A stretch of DNA of 64,000 nt from Bolinopsis microptera (lineage: Eukaryota > Ctenophora > Tentaculata > Lobata > Bolinopsidae), in contig NC_087074.1 in NCBI RefSeq assembly GCF_026151205.1, forward strand, positions 3,472,001 through 3,536,000, read 5' to 3'. The notes under the pieces are model-generated. The model was not told where the DNA came from and searched no databases. It worked only from the letters and a program-made list of their open reading frames with translations. The translations under genes were made by a program, and so were the position numbers. Each line of letters opens with the position of its first letter. The stretch's first letter is position 1. Below are positions 11,530-24,559 of this stretch, piece by piece.

Positions 11530-13630
11530 GATGTGCTTAGTTCGATCTTAAAATAGCAAAATATTCACGCCAGCTTCGAGTATCTGATTTTCAAGGTGTT
11601 CCGATCTGGAGCGGGTGTTTATTAGTGAAACAGAATAGAATTCGGCCAGAACAAACGAGAAGATCCGACAAAAGACTCTGTTTGTCTAAGATACCATGTT
11701 CAAATAGTGCCTGCTGAATTTATATTTCTCTCCCATCGCGCAAAGATCTGCACTTTTAAACTACATTAACAGGAGCTGGAATCTGCTTTCTGATCACGAA
11801 TTGTGCTTTCAAAAGCGTCGCTTAGCTTTGAAGTATGAAATAAAAGAGCGTTCATTCTCACATTCACAACTCGATTGAGAGGTTAGTCCCTTTGAATTTT
11901 TACAGGGGGAATATTCTCATTGAGGAACAAATAATTGGCATTCCGAAAGAGTACAAATATAAATGAGTTGAAAATGCGACTTCCAAGGAGCTTTTGGATC
12001 AAGTAAATGCGTAACAATGCATGTAGTCCTATAGCATCCTATTTACACTGTTGTACGTATCTTTGAGCCAATTCTGCTGCCAGCTGCTATTAGTGACTTC
12101 AAACGCTGACCTTTACGTAGGAAGGCACGCAAGTAACAACACATTTGCGGCACACTATCAATTATTATTCAGTAGACTGATTACAAACGAATGGAAAGAA
12201 AAAGAGAAAAACTTCAAACACTTCATGTTCTGAATTTCAAACTTCAAAAATGCGAGGTACTGACCCGTCTACTTTACTTCAGGAAGAGACTTCCTTTCAC
12301 ATGACGAAATTAAATTCTAACGCTACGAAGGGTGAAACTCCAGTGAAAATCAGTGACCCGCGACGCTAATTCGCTGAATTAAGCACACCATTTCAATGGT
12401 GTGATAGATAAAACAGCAGTTTAAAGTTGTTTAAGTTCCAACTCGCGTCGTATGCATGGCTGATCAAGCAGGGAACTCTTGCTTCATGTCTTCCTCAAAG
12501 TGCTTAGCGCTCATTACGTTAGGTTGGGCAACTGCCAGCTTATTTTCGGCCTCTTTCACTTATATTTCATGGAAACATCACGGCACTCTTTTGATACAGA
12601 CCAACTTGACGAAACAAAAACTGGGCCAACGAGAGAGGAACTGCAACTTCGTATCCTTCAGAATCTTATGCTCTACTGACGATCTATATAGAAGAATCCT
12701 TTTATATTTGTTATGGTAGGAAATAGAAAAGACAGACTCTAGTTAAGCAGTTAGCACGGCTGGTGTCCAGCCGCATTCCTACCACCAGCACCGCCCTGTC
12801 AGGGCTGGCCAACTATCGCCGACAATTTCAACACCGTGTTACTAGCATTACTGCAAAGATCAAATAGTTTTTTCCGCATTTTTTGCTCATTCACCTCGGC
12901 CAAATGGCTGCAAGTTTGATTTGAGATGTTTTACTGTCACCACCAAACTGACTGCAGTTAGTAATCCATACATTGTCCTTTTGAAAAGAGAGTCAAGGGT
13001 AACAGATTAATAGAGACCGACCCGATATGATGGTATGTTGAACGAGAACTAAATTTAAACCACCGTCACTACAACTCCACAACGCCAGAGCCCGGTATCG
13101 GCTACAACAGGATAGACCCACTAGCAGTAAAAAGCCATCGTAAAGCCAACAAATGAGAGATGCTACCACGCGAAAGTTCAAAGAAATTCTAATTTGTGAG
13201 AGGATGTTTTTGAAATCACACCAGTCAACATGTTCGTGTGAATTGAGTAAAGGCGGAAAACACTCGAGTTTCACGGTAGTTTCACCTAGACACTGTCTGT
13301 GTATTTTATAAAAAAAGGGCAACACTTTGTAATCACTAAAGCACCGCCAAATCTCCTATTTCCGTTAATTTTAATTATAGTTACACTTGATACAATACAC
13401 TGTATAGGGTCCACAATATTGGTAACAATTTTCGGATATAAGGACGAAAACAGGCCTACAGACCATGAAGCCTGTATGAAAACGAAAGTGCCTTTTTTTG
13501 AAGGCATGATCTAATATTTTCTGCTTCAAGTTCAACCGCCACAAAAGATCAATAAGGCAAAAAGCAACTGAGTCGGAGAAAAAGCAAAATATTCTTTTAA
13601 AATACCGGCAAATAGTGGGGAAGGGTAAGC
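11530..13630. other. Intergenic stretch, nothing convincing
   Basis: Only short frames occur, including an ATG-initiated frame at 12456-12719 with one hydrophobic segment. None has splice-supported context or recognisable similarity. No tandem repeat or clear transposon end was seen. Confidence 0.45.
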
Positions 13631-13634
13631 ACTT

Positions 13635-13735
13635 TCACGTGAGCTCAGCTCGTCCTTAGTCTCCCGGTTTGCCACATCAAAAGGCTGCAAACCCAGCCGT
13701 TTCAGTATAAAAGGGGAGGGCGAGCGAAGGCCAAT
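13635..13735 (+). promoter_or_regulatory. Candidate TATA promoter with upstream E-box
   Basis: A classical TATAAAAGGGGAGGG lies at about 13706-13720. A CACGTG E-box sits about 70 bp upstream near 13637. Initiation would be expected near 13735 on the plus strand. The first sizeable downstream ATG frame is 14011-14247 (78 codons), which I do not recognise. On the minus strand, 13943-13806 is bounded by TTTCAG and GTAAGT and could instead be a non-coding 5' exon of NOTUM. The motif is seen directly; promoter function is inferred. Confidence 0.3.
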
Positions 13736-14949
13736 TTAGACCACGCAAGTCATTTGTAGCATCAAATTGAATGAAATCAACTTCATTTTAAGCTTTTCTA
13801 CTTACATGATATAGAAGTGCAGGTAGAGGGCGTCCAAAGTTGACGCTGTCTCCGCAATGTAAGGCATCTGAAGAATGGCCAGCAGTAACCCTGAATATCG
13901 CTTCTCCTCTTGTCATCCTCTCCACGCTGTCTCCAGACTCCTCTCCTGAAATATGTGCTGCATGAGCACTCACAGAGCACCAGCCCCAACCAGATACTTG
14001 TACTCCTCTAATGGCAACTTGTACGGCCGCCTACCACCAGGCCCGACACGTCCTTAGTGCACAATTCATTAGGAAACCCGACAAGGGAAAAGAGATGAGG
14101 AACGTGACATCAGCCGCCACCAGCCACTCACCAGTCCACTGGAACCAGGAGGCATTCCTGTTGCCGCCGCTCCTCACAGGAACTGAGGTGGGGAGTGGCC
14201 ACGTCACTGACCCGCACTTCCATCCTACTTTCGGAGATATAGTTTAGTAATGTCAGCACCCTGCAGACTATTATACAGGGTATATAGGACTAATTTATTA
14301 ATAAATTGCAGCACTGTACTGCAGTACGCTTCGTGACGTACTTAACGTCCTAACCAGCATGATATTCGACGTCAGTAACTAATTGAAGCCCAATAATAAA
14401 ATAAAAGTATCAGCCAAAATGAATAATAAAAACAAATACGAAAAAAAGACAAACAGCGTAATTCTTAATACCAATTATGGAAATTCTCTGCGAATAAAAT
14501 GTGTCGATCTAACAAAGTGAGCAGCAAATCAGTCTCACCCCGTGCATAGCGCCAACGCTACATTTGCTGACGATTTAAACAAATCCATCATCAACATTTC
14601 TTAAGGATTAATCCCAGTAGCTGTGAACAATGCTCGTTAAAAATAACAAATAATCGTTAAACTTCAATGCCAAGCTGTTCTCGATCAATCTGGATGCAAT
14701 AAACTAGTTCTGTATAATAACTGAACGACTGTGTACCTGATTTAAATTCGGAAGCATGGCGTTCGCGGAAAAATGATCGATCAAAGCCGATCTCGGTCTC
14801 CTTTTGCAGATAAAACTAAACGTTAGTTCGGCAATCCTCAAACACATTCCTGCTTTTCTCGTTACCTGTCTCGACAAGCGGCTAAAAAGCAGGATTGGTC
14901 AATGACAATGATAATTTAAACAGCTCTTTCTCTCTTAGATGTGTCGGTG

Positions 14950-17900
14950 TCAGGAGCTCTCGAACACTGGCTCTCCTTCCTTCTGAACGACGATCGTCCC
15001 AGTTGTTATATCGTAAAATGATTGTCCGGATCGCGAGTGCAGCATGGTAAAGAACACGGGGAAGAAGACAGTTGTTGTCAGATCTTTGAAGGCGGTACGC
15101 GATACGGCCCTGCGATATTTATTTCTTTATCAGTGGTACAGTGAATCGTATGATCATTGATCAGATACCTGGACACGATCATGATTCTAGAGCTTCAAAT
15201 GTGCACTGTGCAGACTTGCGCTTTTGAGTGAAAGAGATCAAGCCGAGATCGTTAGCTATCTAAATAAAATTTAGATGAATAATTCATTTTATTCTATTTC
15301 TCTCTGTTACTGTGCGAGTTTACCTCCAGAATCCAATGTCGGTGCCAGGCTTAACGACTACTTGATTTGTGGCTGGAAGGTGGACCACACTTTGTGCTTT
15401 CACCACTTTAATTCCCATTAGTCGCTTTCCAATAGTTGCTCCACCTCTCCCGTCTCGGGAATAAGACAATAGCACGGACTGAAAATATTTGGTGGAATTA
15501 GGCAGATAAAGTTATATAAATATCAGTTGAGGAAACATTTCGAATAAAGATATTTTCATGCTGAGATCGGCAGATCCAAAAGTTAAAACCTACATAGTCC
15601 CCTTAGTACATATACCCAAAGTTGAGGCCGAAGAAGGAACCTGCAAATAATAACATGATACCGTGTTCTGATTTTCTTGGCGAAGACTTACAGAGACACT
15701 TATCCTCAGCCGATCGAAGGCAATTTTCAATTAAACTGACTGAATGGATCAGTCAATCATTGTTCCACTTATCTTCCTTAAATTGTAACCCCCCTTCCAG
15801 TTATGCGTATAATATCGAGAGGGTAAAGAGTCTGTTGCCAAATATTCAAAGATAACGTTATGTTGGTTCCGGTTCGTTATCAGCTGTTTATAGTCCATTG
15901 TAACTAGAATAACCATAACTTCAAATTATTACGTACCTCATAAACTAAAACAATAGCCCAATAAAGAAACAGATAGCTCAGAAAATCCATCAGCTCGTCC
16001 ATTGATATCTCCGATTCCAAGTCCTCATCTAAGAGGAACGCTTTTACAAACGCCTGTTGTTCCGTCCTGAAATTAATTCTCTGTAAGTGCCTGATTCTCG
16101 CCATCTAATAACATAGCAACCTCAAACTGACCATGTGCCAGCAGAAAGGATAATGGAATTATTGGTCGTTCAATTGAGTGTTCCACGCCACAATGATAAG
16201 GACAGTAAAGAATTTCAATCAGGTGCAATCACGGATGAAATACGATTATTGATTTAGTACCGCGTAAAGTGTGTCATCTATCTAATTTTGAGGCCATGTC
16301 GGGAGGACTTGTTTCCAATTTAGCGCTCGCCAGCTGCAGGGCGTATTGGAATTGGTCCGGTCGGTGGAATGCCGACAACGTAATTCCGGTTGATTTCCAG
16401 GAATAACTAATAGCTGATATACCGGGTACTAGGATCGAATTGGTTATGCTAAATTGACGGGTCGTTAGGGTAACTCTCAATCTAAAAAGACATTGTAGCA
16501 ATGTTGCATGACAGAAAGGCTAATGAGGCGACTCGCCAGTCCTGACACATTCACGCGTCTAGAGTTAAAAGGTAATGCCGAATAGCGATATGCCGACTAT
16601 AAACTAACCTCAAACTTTATCACTAACTGAACAAAGCCTTTGAGACTGTCTACTGTGGGCATGAACCTACTTAAGATCAGAACAATCGCCTCAATTGTAT
16701 CCGCCTTTAAATTGCTCGTAAATATAGTAAGCGAGGGTGTTCACTGAGGAGGGAGGATTCTGCCCTCGTTACTATCAAGAATCTAGGATAACTTTGTGCT
16801 GAATCATGTCCGGGGCTTGACAAATTGGGTGATGAGGAAGACCTGTTAGGTGACAAATAAACCTGTCTAACATACTCAGCTGATCGTTCTGGGCCCTCCC
16901 TCATCATGTTTAAACTACTCAAATGAACTTAATTTAGCGAGTCTGTGCTGGGTATGAAATGGGGCTTTGTCCTGTAAGAAGCGGAAGGTGCAGAGTAAGA
17001 GAAAGGGAGATAGCCCTTTGAAAACTCTGCCGTCCAGTAGACAAAACAATTTAAACTTACATAAGTACATAACAAAGAAGAATTAAAAGGGTCTGCAAAG
17101 CCTTAAATTTTAGGGCTTTTTGGAAATCACAGAAGCTGTACTACCGTGTTCGTTGCGATTGATTGTCAAGAAAGTTTAATTATAGGACATGGTAGAGAAG
17201 TCGTCTAAATCGGTCCTATTATGGAATTTGTAAAACTTTTGTATTTTACCAATATCATAGCATCGGCTGCCAAGTTACCAAACTTGAGTGGACTTCTTAA
17301 ATGCGCGAGATAAATCGTAAAGGGATATATTTCTCGTAAATATTATGGCGGTAAAAATTGGCGGTTTCTGGGCCATCCCGTTATATTTTTAACAGTCGGA
17401 ATTTTTAACGATCATAATATTAACCGCCTAGTAAATTTTTGATGTTCCCGTAGCCATGTGGTCATAAATTGTAAAGACAATGTGGCTAATAGAAATACAG
17501 GCTAGACCTCCATAAGGATAAAATTGTCCTCCTACAAGTGCAAATTTCTTTGCTTCACGACGATAGTATTTTATGATGATTTTACAACCAAGAATGGTGC
17601 CAAAAATCTAAAATATTCGAAAAAATCAACAATTTTCTCGTGGTAATCGGGGATTTCCAAGGAAGGGGTAGTCGCAGTTATTTCGCAGTTAAAATCTTGA
17701 CCGTTAAAATGTAGCGGTTTTTGGGCATCCATTTTTAACGGACGTGATTAATGATTTAAGTAGTAAGGTATGCACTTTCTTTTTTGTCAAACAACTATTT
17801 GCCTAGAAGCTTACATGTCTATTGTACTTGATGAACTATATCCAGAACCCGCGCGTCTTTTATCATTTTAATCAAGTAAAAGGTGTGAAGAGTCTAATAT

Positions 17901-20900
17901 AGTGAAGTCAATCCCGATGTCGGGAATTCCCGATCCCGGGATTTCCCGACCATTTTTGACCTGAAATTCCCGACCGGGAAATTTTTTTATTTCCCGAATT
18001 TCGGGAAATTTTATGCAATGTAATTTTAATAATTTTAGCGCCTAGATTAGCTTGATTATGCTCGAATCTTCGATGCTCACGCTGGGTAATAAATGATCAT
18101 GATATAACACTCATCGCAAAGACAAATAAAATACCACTGAAGACCCTGACTCGGCAGAGTTGACTGCTTTGACTGCTCGACGATGAAGATTCAAGATATA
18201 GATAATGACTCAGAATCAAAGACAAAAGAGCGATGAACAATGAACAACCTGAGGCGGATCATGAAATATCAGTGGATTTATCTTTTCACGAGCTAACGTC
18301 TTTGATAGAATCCTCTCCATTGCCTAGAAGCTTACATGTCTATTGTACTTGATGAACTATATCCAGAACCCGCGTGTCTTTTATCATTTTAATCAAGTAA
18401 AAGGTGTGAAGAGTCTAATTCGAAAAAAGTTGGAGACAAACCCGAAAAGGCTACGAATGATTTTGACGTTAGCCTATTGGACAAAACTTCTTAACTGGAG
18501 AAATTTTTGGAAATCCCTTAGACACTGTATTTTAACATAGCTAAAATAAAAACCATAATTAAGATTCAAAGTTTAGATCATAGCGTATTGTGAAACCCGA
18601 CCAAGAATTATTCGAAGCGTATAGTAGAGTTCGTTAAAAGTAGTTTCGAAATAGTAGTTTGATTGGCAATAAATTCTCATAGACTTGTAATTCAACACCC
18701 AAATTATTTCTTGTCATCACTATTGCCTTTTCATTGTCGGCAAAAAGGAAATTGTTGGACAAAATATCTAATATTACAGTGATCATTTGACTGGTGTGAA
18801 AATGCCGCCTAATTATTTTCTTCACTGCAGAATGCAGATCCAGGTTCAGTAAAATTTGTCGTACCAGATCGGATCAAAAATTACGATTGCAATTGGCCGA
18901 ATCCCAGAAGGTACCGCGACCGATCGCACGATCATGCATCGATTTTTTGTTCTAAGTAAAACCTTTTAGCACTTAAGATCGGAATGTTTGATCCCTCTTG
19001 TCAGATAACGGAAGAATGTTGGTACCGGTACCAAGGTGCCAGTTCCAATGGATCAATTTACCTCTAAATACCATATTAATGACACAACAATATGATGGTT
19101 CTCGATTGAACTTTCAGTTTCGAGAGAAGACTGAAATTGTTATCCTAACTAGACATAGATCTGAACTTCTGAATGATCAGGCTCATCGAGATCGATATTA
19201 ATTGACAGGAAGAACTGGGTTTTGTGGAAGATAATTTCCGCCTTCCAGAATTGTGACGACAATGGCGACATCCTCGAGTGAAGTTTATTTTAACAATCGT
19301 GCCGCAGTCTAGCCTATTGTGAGTATGGGAATTACAATTCGTAATTTTCCCTCTTAGCGGCTTTGCCGAACGCACACTTAGCACAAGTCTGTATAGCGAC
19401 TGGTAATAGATTTATTAGATAGATTCTCCTAGCTAGTGGATTCATGTCCTAATTCAAGAGATTCTTAGGGAGTTCGCTTATTCTCGGTAAAATAGAGTAC
19501 TTATTATAGAATATAGAGTACAATAGATTACGGTCAATATTGTATTGTACGGTCAATCGCACTTTAATTGTTACTGCTAGAGCTTAATAATTCTGTGCTG
19601 AAGCATTTCTTACGCGTATTCAATGTGGTCATAGACTGGTGCAACTTTTGGCAAGATTCAGAATCGAAGACTTAGAAGTTTAGCAGCTGAAAATAGAATG
19701 CTGCCTTATAATATCTTCTATTTAAAGGAATTTGTGAGATGGAAAATATGGGCGCTATGGAAGGAATCTGTTCGAAATAGCCTAGTACAATTATTGTGTG
19801 CTACTATAAATGCGCACTATAAATGCTCACTTTTTAATTAGCGCTACTTTTACCCAACTAAGTTTTAAAATAAACTATTTTAGTTGCGATGGTTTGTTGG
19901 TGGATGGAAACTGGTCAGACATCTAATTTGCTTTATATTTGTAAAGGTTTTATTATTTGTATTATATTAACAATCCCAGATACTCAAGCCTCAAGCCATT
20001 GTTAATAATTCGATTGATCACAGTAATTTTAAAATTTTGAAGAGGCGTGATTATTGCACGAGAAGTTGCTGCTTGTATTGGAGATCAGCGGACAAAATTT
20101 GACGGATTTAGTTAAAAGCTCCTTTAAAAGTTCACATTCGTTTCTATTGAAAGTGGTAATTTTCCATAATTTAAAATATATCGTTAAACAATTTAAGATT
20201 TCAATTTCCGCCCTAGGCACTCTAAAAAATAGAAAAACAGCAACACTCCGAAATATATTTAAAACAAATTCCTTATCATGGAGAAAAATAATTCTGGTAC
20301 TCCTACACCAAAAAGGTCATCGAGTAACTGCCGCATAACTTATTTCTCACTTAGTAATTCATTGATCAATCTTTAGTTTAAACTTTAGAAGAGCAGTTCA
20401 ATATATCTTTTGTATTCAAGTAAAGTATGCCGACTTAAAATATTGGTCATCACAGTGACCAATCCGTTTTCTTTTTGTCGGCATGAATTCATCAAAAGCA
20501 CAAACGAATAAAATACGCTCTGATGGTAAATTTTGAAATAGGAAAGGTTAAAAATATAATGATATTTACTGCGCCAAGTTGCAAAATGCAATACACGTAC
20601 AGGAATTCGGTATTTAGTAAGAACAGAGTGAATCACGTTAAAATACATGGGCAACTTTGGAACAAAACTTGATCTGCTCTTCTTATGAAGTCAGCATCTA
20701 GACCGACTACTAGCGACAATACTGAGTTCGCTGATAAATTATAAAACTTTTGTGCATTGTCCCGCCATTTTTGGCTAAAAATAATGTTGCCGTATGAGCG
20801 ATGGACAAATGTTTTTTAAACCAATAAATAGCGAAATTTCGAATCCGCTAAATTCCGGCTTTAGTTGGTTGGACACTACAAACCGACCTGGTATTCATTA

Positions 20901-23083
20901 TCCGATTTCTACACTGTATCTCGACATACACTGTATATATCGCCCTGTAGTAGAATGGCTTACGGGCATTTTCTGCTCGATACGCTAGGGACCCCAGATA
21001 CTCCATATTTTTGACCGTAGAATTCATTATAAGTGGTTTTGAGTTTACCCGGTTAAAACCCAATTTCCGGTCCAAAAAACCATGTTTTTAAATTTTTGAG
21101 CAAGTTAATTTCGATGGCATGTCAGTAAAATTTGCATAATAGTGTATTAGAGTATTAGAACTAGCTTCACAAGATAGTATCAATATTGTGCTACTATTTC
21201 AGGATTTCCCAGAAATCCAATCGAATGGCGATATAAGGTTCAAGTCATATCTCCAATTCCGTTCAAAGATTTTATAAGATTCTTTTTGATATTTTCAGAT
21301 TATTTGTCTTAGAAAGTCTGGACACACAGGTCTGGAAATGATTTCATTGTCTTTCTAGAATACTTTTGCATTCCATATAATCTAATTTCTCACAACAGAT
21401 CGTTATCTGAAGACAGACAAATAATTAACTTGTAGATCACTAAAAGTGGAGGTCCTTAGTACTTAGTAATGTGAGACTCAGTTGTGAGAGGAGCGGATAA
21501 CCACTAGTAACCCTAGTAACCACAGTAACCAATAGTAACCACAGTAACCAATAGTAACCACAGTAACCACTAGTAACCACAGTAACCACTAGTAACCACA
21601 GTTACCACTAGTAACAGTAACAGTGTGAGACTCAGTTGTAGGAGGAGCTGATTGGTATTTGGAAACGAGCTATATCCAAACTTATGTCTGGTTTCCTTGA
21701 GGAGTAAGATGCTGCACAGTTGTCAAATAGATGCAGTGGTAACATCATGGATGTTGAATAATGGTTCCAAACTTTAAGTATTGATCGTTGATAAGATCGT
21801 TGATAAGATCGTTTTGTCGGGGCCCAGCTTTTTAAATTCTAGATAAGTATACATCATGTTTAATGGGAACGTATGAAAAAACTATTTAGATTAACTATAT
21901 TTTTAACAAGGTTAACACCAGGGTTCAACTTTGAATATTTTACACTATTCAATAAGACCAGGGCCAGGGTTTTTCCCCGAATTGTAGGCCTTTTCCACGA
22001 AAAGCCGTCTAATGTGGCAGCAAAATGTACCATAACCCGGCCAAATTTTAACGTTCTATTCAGTCGACGAGAAAAAATATTTGGTGGTACAAAAAGCTCC
22101 ATGGGGGGCGCCAAAAAGCTGCAGTGACCAATAAAAAAGCCCTGACTTTTTCAGGACCTAAGAACATTTTTAAATGGGCGCCGAACAAATTACACCACTG
22201 CAGCTGATGTTCAACTTGTTATTATGAATTATCATTTATCGCCTTAAAGATTGTTTTTGACTGGCTGCATCATCCAGCTCCAATCACAATACGGACGTGT
22301 CGTAATATTGGTAATTAAAGAACGCGCAAGAACGCGCGCGCGATAATTAGGTAGTTTTGCGCGAAAGAGAGAACCTTTGATCATAACAAAGTTATCGCGG
22401 GTAACGTAAACAACTAATTATCTAATTTTGTAGGACTATTTCCGGAAACTGAATTTCCGTACACAAGAACGAATGAGAAACACACTCGCAATTCACATGA
22501 TGATTATAATTACCCAGGTGCTATCTAATTCGAAGAGAGTAAGGGGAATAAATCCAACCAAAGAAATCGATCCCTCTTAGTAAGAGACTCTTACTCAGTA
22601 AAATTCGTCACAACTTTAGAAATGCCTGATTTCAAAGAAATAAAGGTTGCGGTCAAACAAAAAAGGAAGTGAATATTTACCCTAGCATGGTGAATAGGAT
22701 GTACTTCACGAACATCAGAATCTGAAAATCGATAATCTCCGCCGCAATTCGTCGTTTAATGGTCGCCATTTTGTACTTGTATCCGGTAACTAGGATCAAT
22801 AGATTGTCAATGGAAGTGCCACAACCACTACCGTAGAATTATCTATGATATAGATTTGCTGTGTTGTACATCAAAATGGTCGAACAAAAAGTAGAGTACA
22901 TCAAGCCAATTAAATGGACATACCGGGGTTACTGACAGATGTGAAATTAGAGGCGAAGTTAGAGGGGAAGTTGACTGGAACTCTGAACAATATCTGTGGC
23001 TGATAAGCAGGAGAGGGTAATGCTGAGAGATAATTCACATACTGCTTCCACCAACATCCCCATTCTTCCCGGTACCTATCCAT
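14950..23083 (-). CDS. FAM8A1: FAM8A1-like RDD-family membrane protein, 5 exons, complete
   Basis: FAM8A1 is an ER membrane protein that associates with the HRD1 ubiquitin-ligase complex in ER-associated degradation. Minus-strand exons are 23083-22924, 22789-22681, 16066-15937, 15478-15324 and 15109-14950. Phases fit throughout, giving 237 residues ending at TGA. The N-terminal part is short and Trp/Tyr-rich. The RDD domain follows: a first membrane helix (IIDFQILMFVKYILF, about residues 70-87), a conserved acidic loop, a second helix around 115-133, then the family signature GRGGATIGKRLMGIKVV and a C-terminal helix with YDITTGTIVV. Human FAM8A1 is longer because of an N-terminal Pro-rich extension that is absent here. 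Intron 2 is about 6.6 kb and full of repeats. The ATG follows directly after CAG-G. Confidence 0.9.
17799..18419. repeat. 100-bp direct repeats flanking a 421-bp palindromic insert
   Basis: Positions 17799-17898 and 18320-18419 are the same 100-bp sequence with one difference that I can see. Between them lies a 421-bp segment that begins with a dense palindromic cluster of GGGAA/TTCCC motifs (17920-18015). This may be an insertion flanked by LTR-like repeats, or a local duplication around an insertion. It lies inside FAM8A1 intron 2. There is no coding capacity. Confidence 0.6.
21500..21622. repeat. AGTAACC minisatellite
   Basis: The array is built from units of about 19-20 bp, alternating ACTAGTAACC and ACAGTAACC, repeated about six times. 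It is bracketed by two direct copies of GTGAGACTCAGTTGT (about 21470 and 21623), so the array may have expanded between duplicated flanks. It lies in FAM8A1 intron 2. Confidence 0.8.
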
Positions 23084-23362
23084 CCTGACTAGTTGTTATA
23101 CCATTTTAGATGAAGTAGGTATCATAGCTGGAAACATTGGAAATGTCTCTGTAGTCGAGAAAAATAATCATAATTAACCAAGGTATGCTGTATTTTATGT
23201 TAAGTGTTTTAAGGGTCCATCATTAGAACTTCGCCAGAAGATATTTGATATTATAATAAGGGTGAAGTTTTCCCAAGAAACTTGTGCCCGATAACCCTTA
23301 TCTTAACCCTGAACCCTAGCCCTACTAGTGGGGCACGATATTCTTGTGCTGGGTGACGTAAG

Positions 23363-23719
23363 ATGTTTATACCATTGATGACAGAGTTAAACGATTTTGT
23401 AAGAAAAAAATATAACGTCATTAATTATTCCTTAATTGTACAAGAAATATCACACTTCAAATGTACGTCATCCTTAAAAGCAAAATTTAAACATCATCCG
23501 ATCAACAGAATGATTCCTGAAATTGTTGTATATCAAAACATTACCAAACTTGTCAAATCTTATCAAATGGGTACAACTCATTCGATCAGAAATATCATGA
23601 CCCGTCTATTAAATCGTAATCACGAACTGATGAAAACGGAAAGGAATCGTGTAAATAGGGTAAATATCACTTCAGCAGCCTTAGCGGAGGGAGGTTTGGA
23701 AAGAATAACGGATTTTTAG
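23363..23719 (+). CDS. Unidentified 118-residue open frame
   Basis: An ATG-initiated frame ends at TAG, between FAM8A1 and SLC36. The peptide is basic and Asn/Lys-rich, without signal peptide, membrane segment or recognised domain. It has no introns and no visible promoter motif. It could be a lineage-specific gene, a transposon remnant or chance. Confidence 0.15.
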   Translation: MFIPLMTELNDFVRKKYNVINYSLIVQEISHFKCTSSLKAKFKHHPINRMIPEIVVYQNITKLVKSYQMGTTHSIRNIMTRLLNRNHELMKTERNRVNRVNITSAALAEGGLERITDF

Positions 23720-23814
23720 TGTTAACCTTAAATTTGAAAATGGAGTTTAGTGCTGGCAAGAAGGGGTATAAAATGGACAGCAATTTTCTGAAGTAATATC
23801 TGAATGATTCCTTA

Positions 23815-24150
23815 CCCTGCAGTTCCACGGCTCAGTTTTGCGACCAGATTTGATACAAAACTCCGCGAAAAGAGTTTTGAAAGGCAAAACTCCGCGAAGG
23901 CAGTTTTGTTTACAATGTACGTTTCCACGGTTGGTATTTGCACGCAGATTTGCACGCGCACGTGGGTGCATTATAATGAAATTTCCCACGCGAGCGCCCA
24001 GGTTAAATTTCTGCTTTCACGGAGTTTTGGTTCATATCAAAAATATTTCTCCGTGCGGAGAAATATTTTTGAATTTCATTTCCGGTCGCAAAAATGTGAG
24101 AAAAAATGTGAGCAAATCTGGTTGCAAAACTGAGCCGTGGAACTGCAGGG
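23815..24150. mobile_element. MITE with about 41-bp terminal inverted repeats and TA flanks
   Basis: The termini read CCCTGCAGTTCCACGGCTCA and its inverted copy, and match for about 41 bp with one or two differences. Both ends are flanked by TA. Inside, a 17-bp perfect stem closes on a two-base loop (about 24033-24068). There is also an internal direct repeat, CAAAACTCCGCGAA. It is 336 bp long and non-coding, and sits between FAM8A1 and SLC36. Confidence 0.8.
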
Positions 24151-24559
24151 TAAGTAGCTTTAACAATTGTGTCAAATACAGAAACGTCAAATAACCAAAT
24201 TTTCGAATAAAAAAGTAATCGTGATCCATTCTTGGCAACATGCGTTATTTTACTGATATCATTCTTATCATTAATAATTGTCTGGAAAACTAGAAAAGTA
24301 CAAAATATTGTTAATATCTAAGCAACTACGACTGAATATAAAAAATACCATCAAAAATAATTTATGTTCCATCAAGGTAATAATACATCAAAAATCCCTA
24401 CTAAAAAGCATACAAAACCCCTCCTTTTCAACCGTAGAAACCAAACTTCAAATTTCAGAGAAATAACAATCTAACCCATTTGTAAATAACATTAAAGCGT
24501 TCAATACACAACACATTATAAAGAGATTACACACAAAACATGCTGAACAATAAAACAGA

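Noticed and set aside
13788..13973. Minus-strand frame with splice-like ends as a coding gene
   Set aside because: No family similarity and no in-phase partner exon; noted only as a possible non-coding 5' exon of NOTUM.
21873..22127. Paired 84-codon frames on both strands
   Set aside because: Symmetric chance frames in an intron; no similarity.
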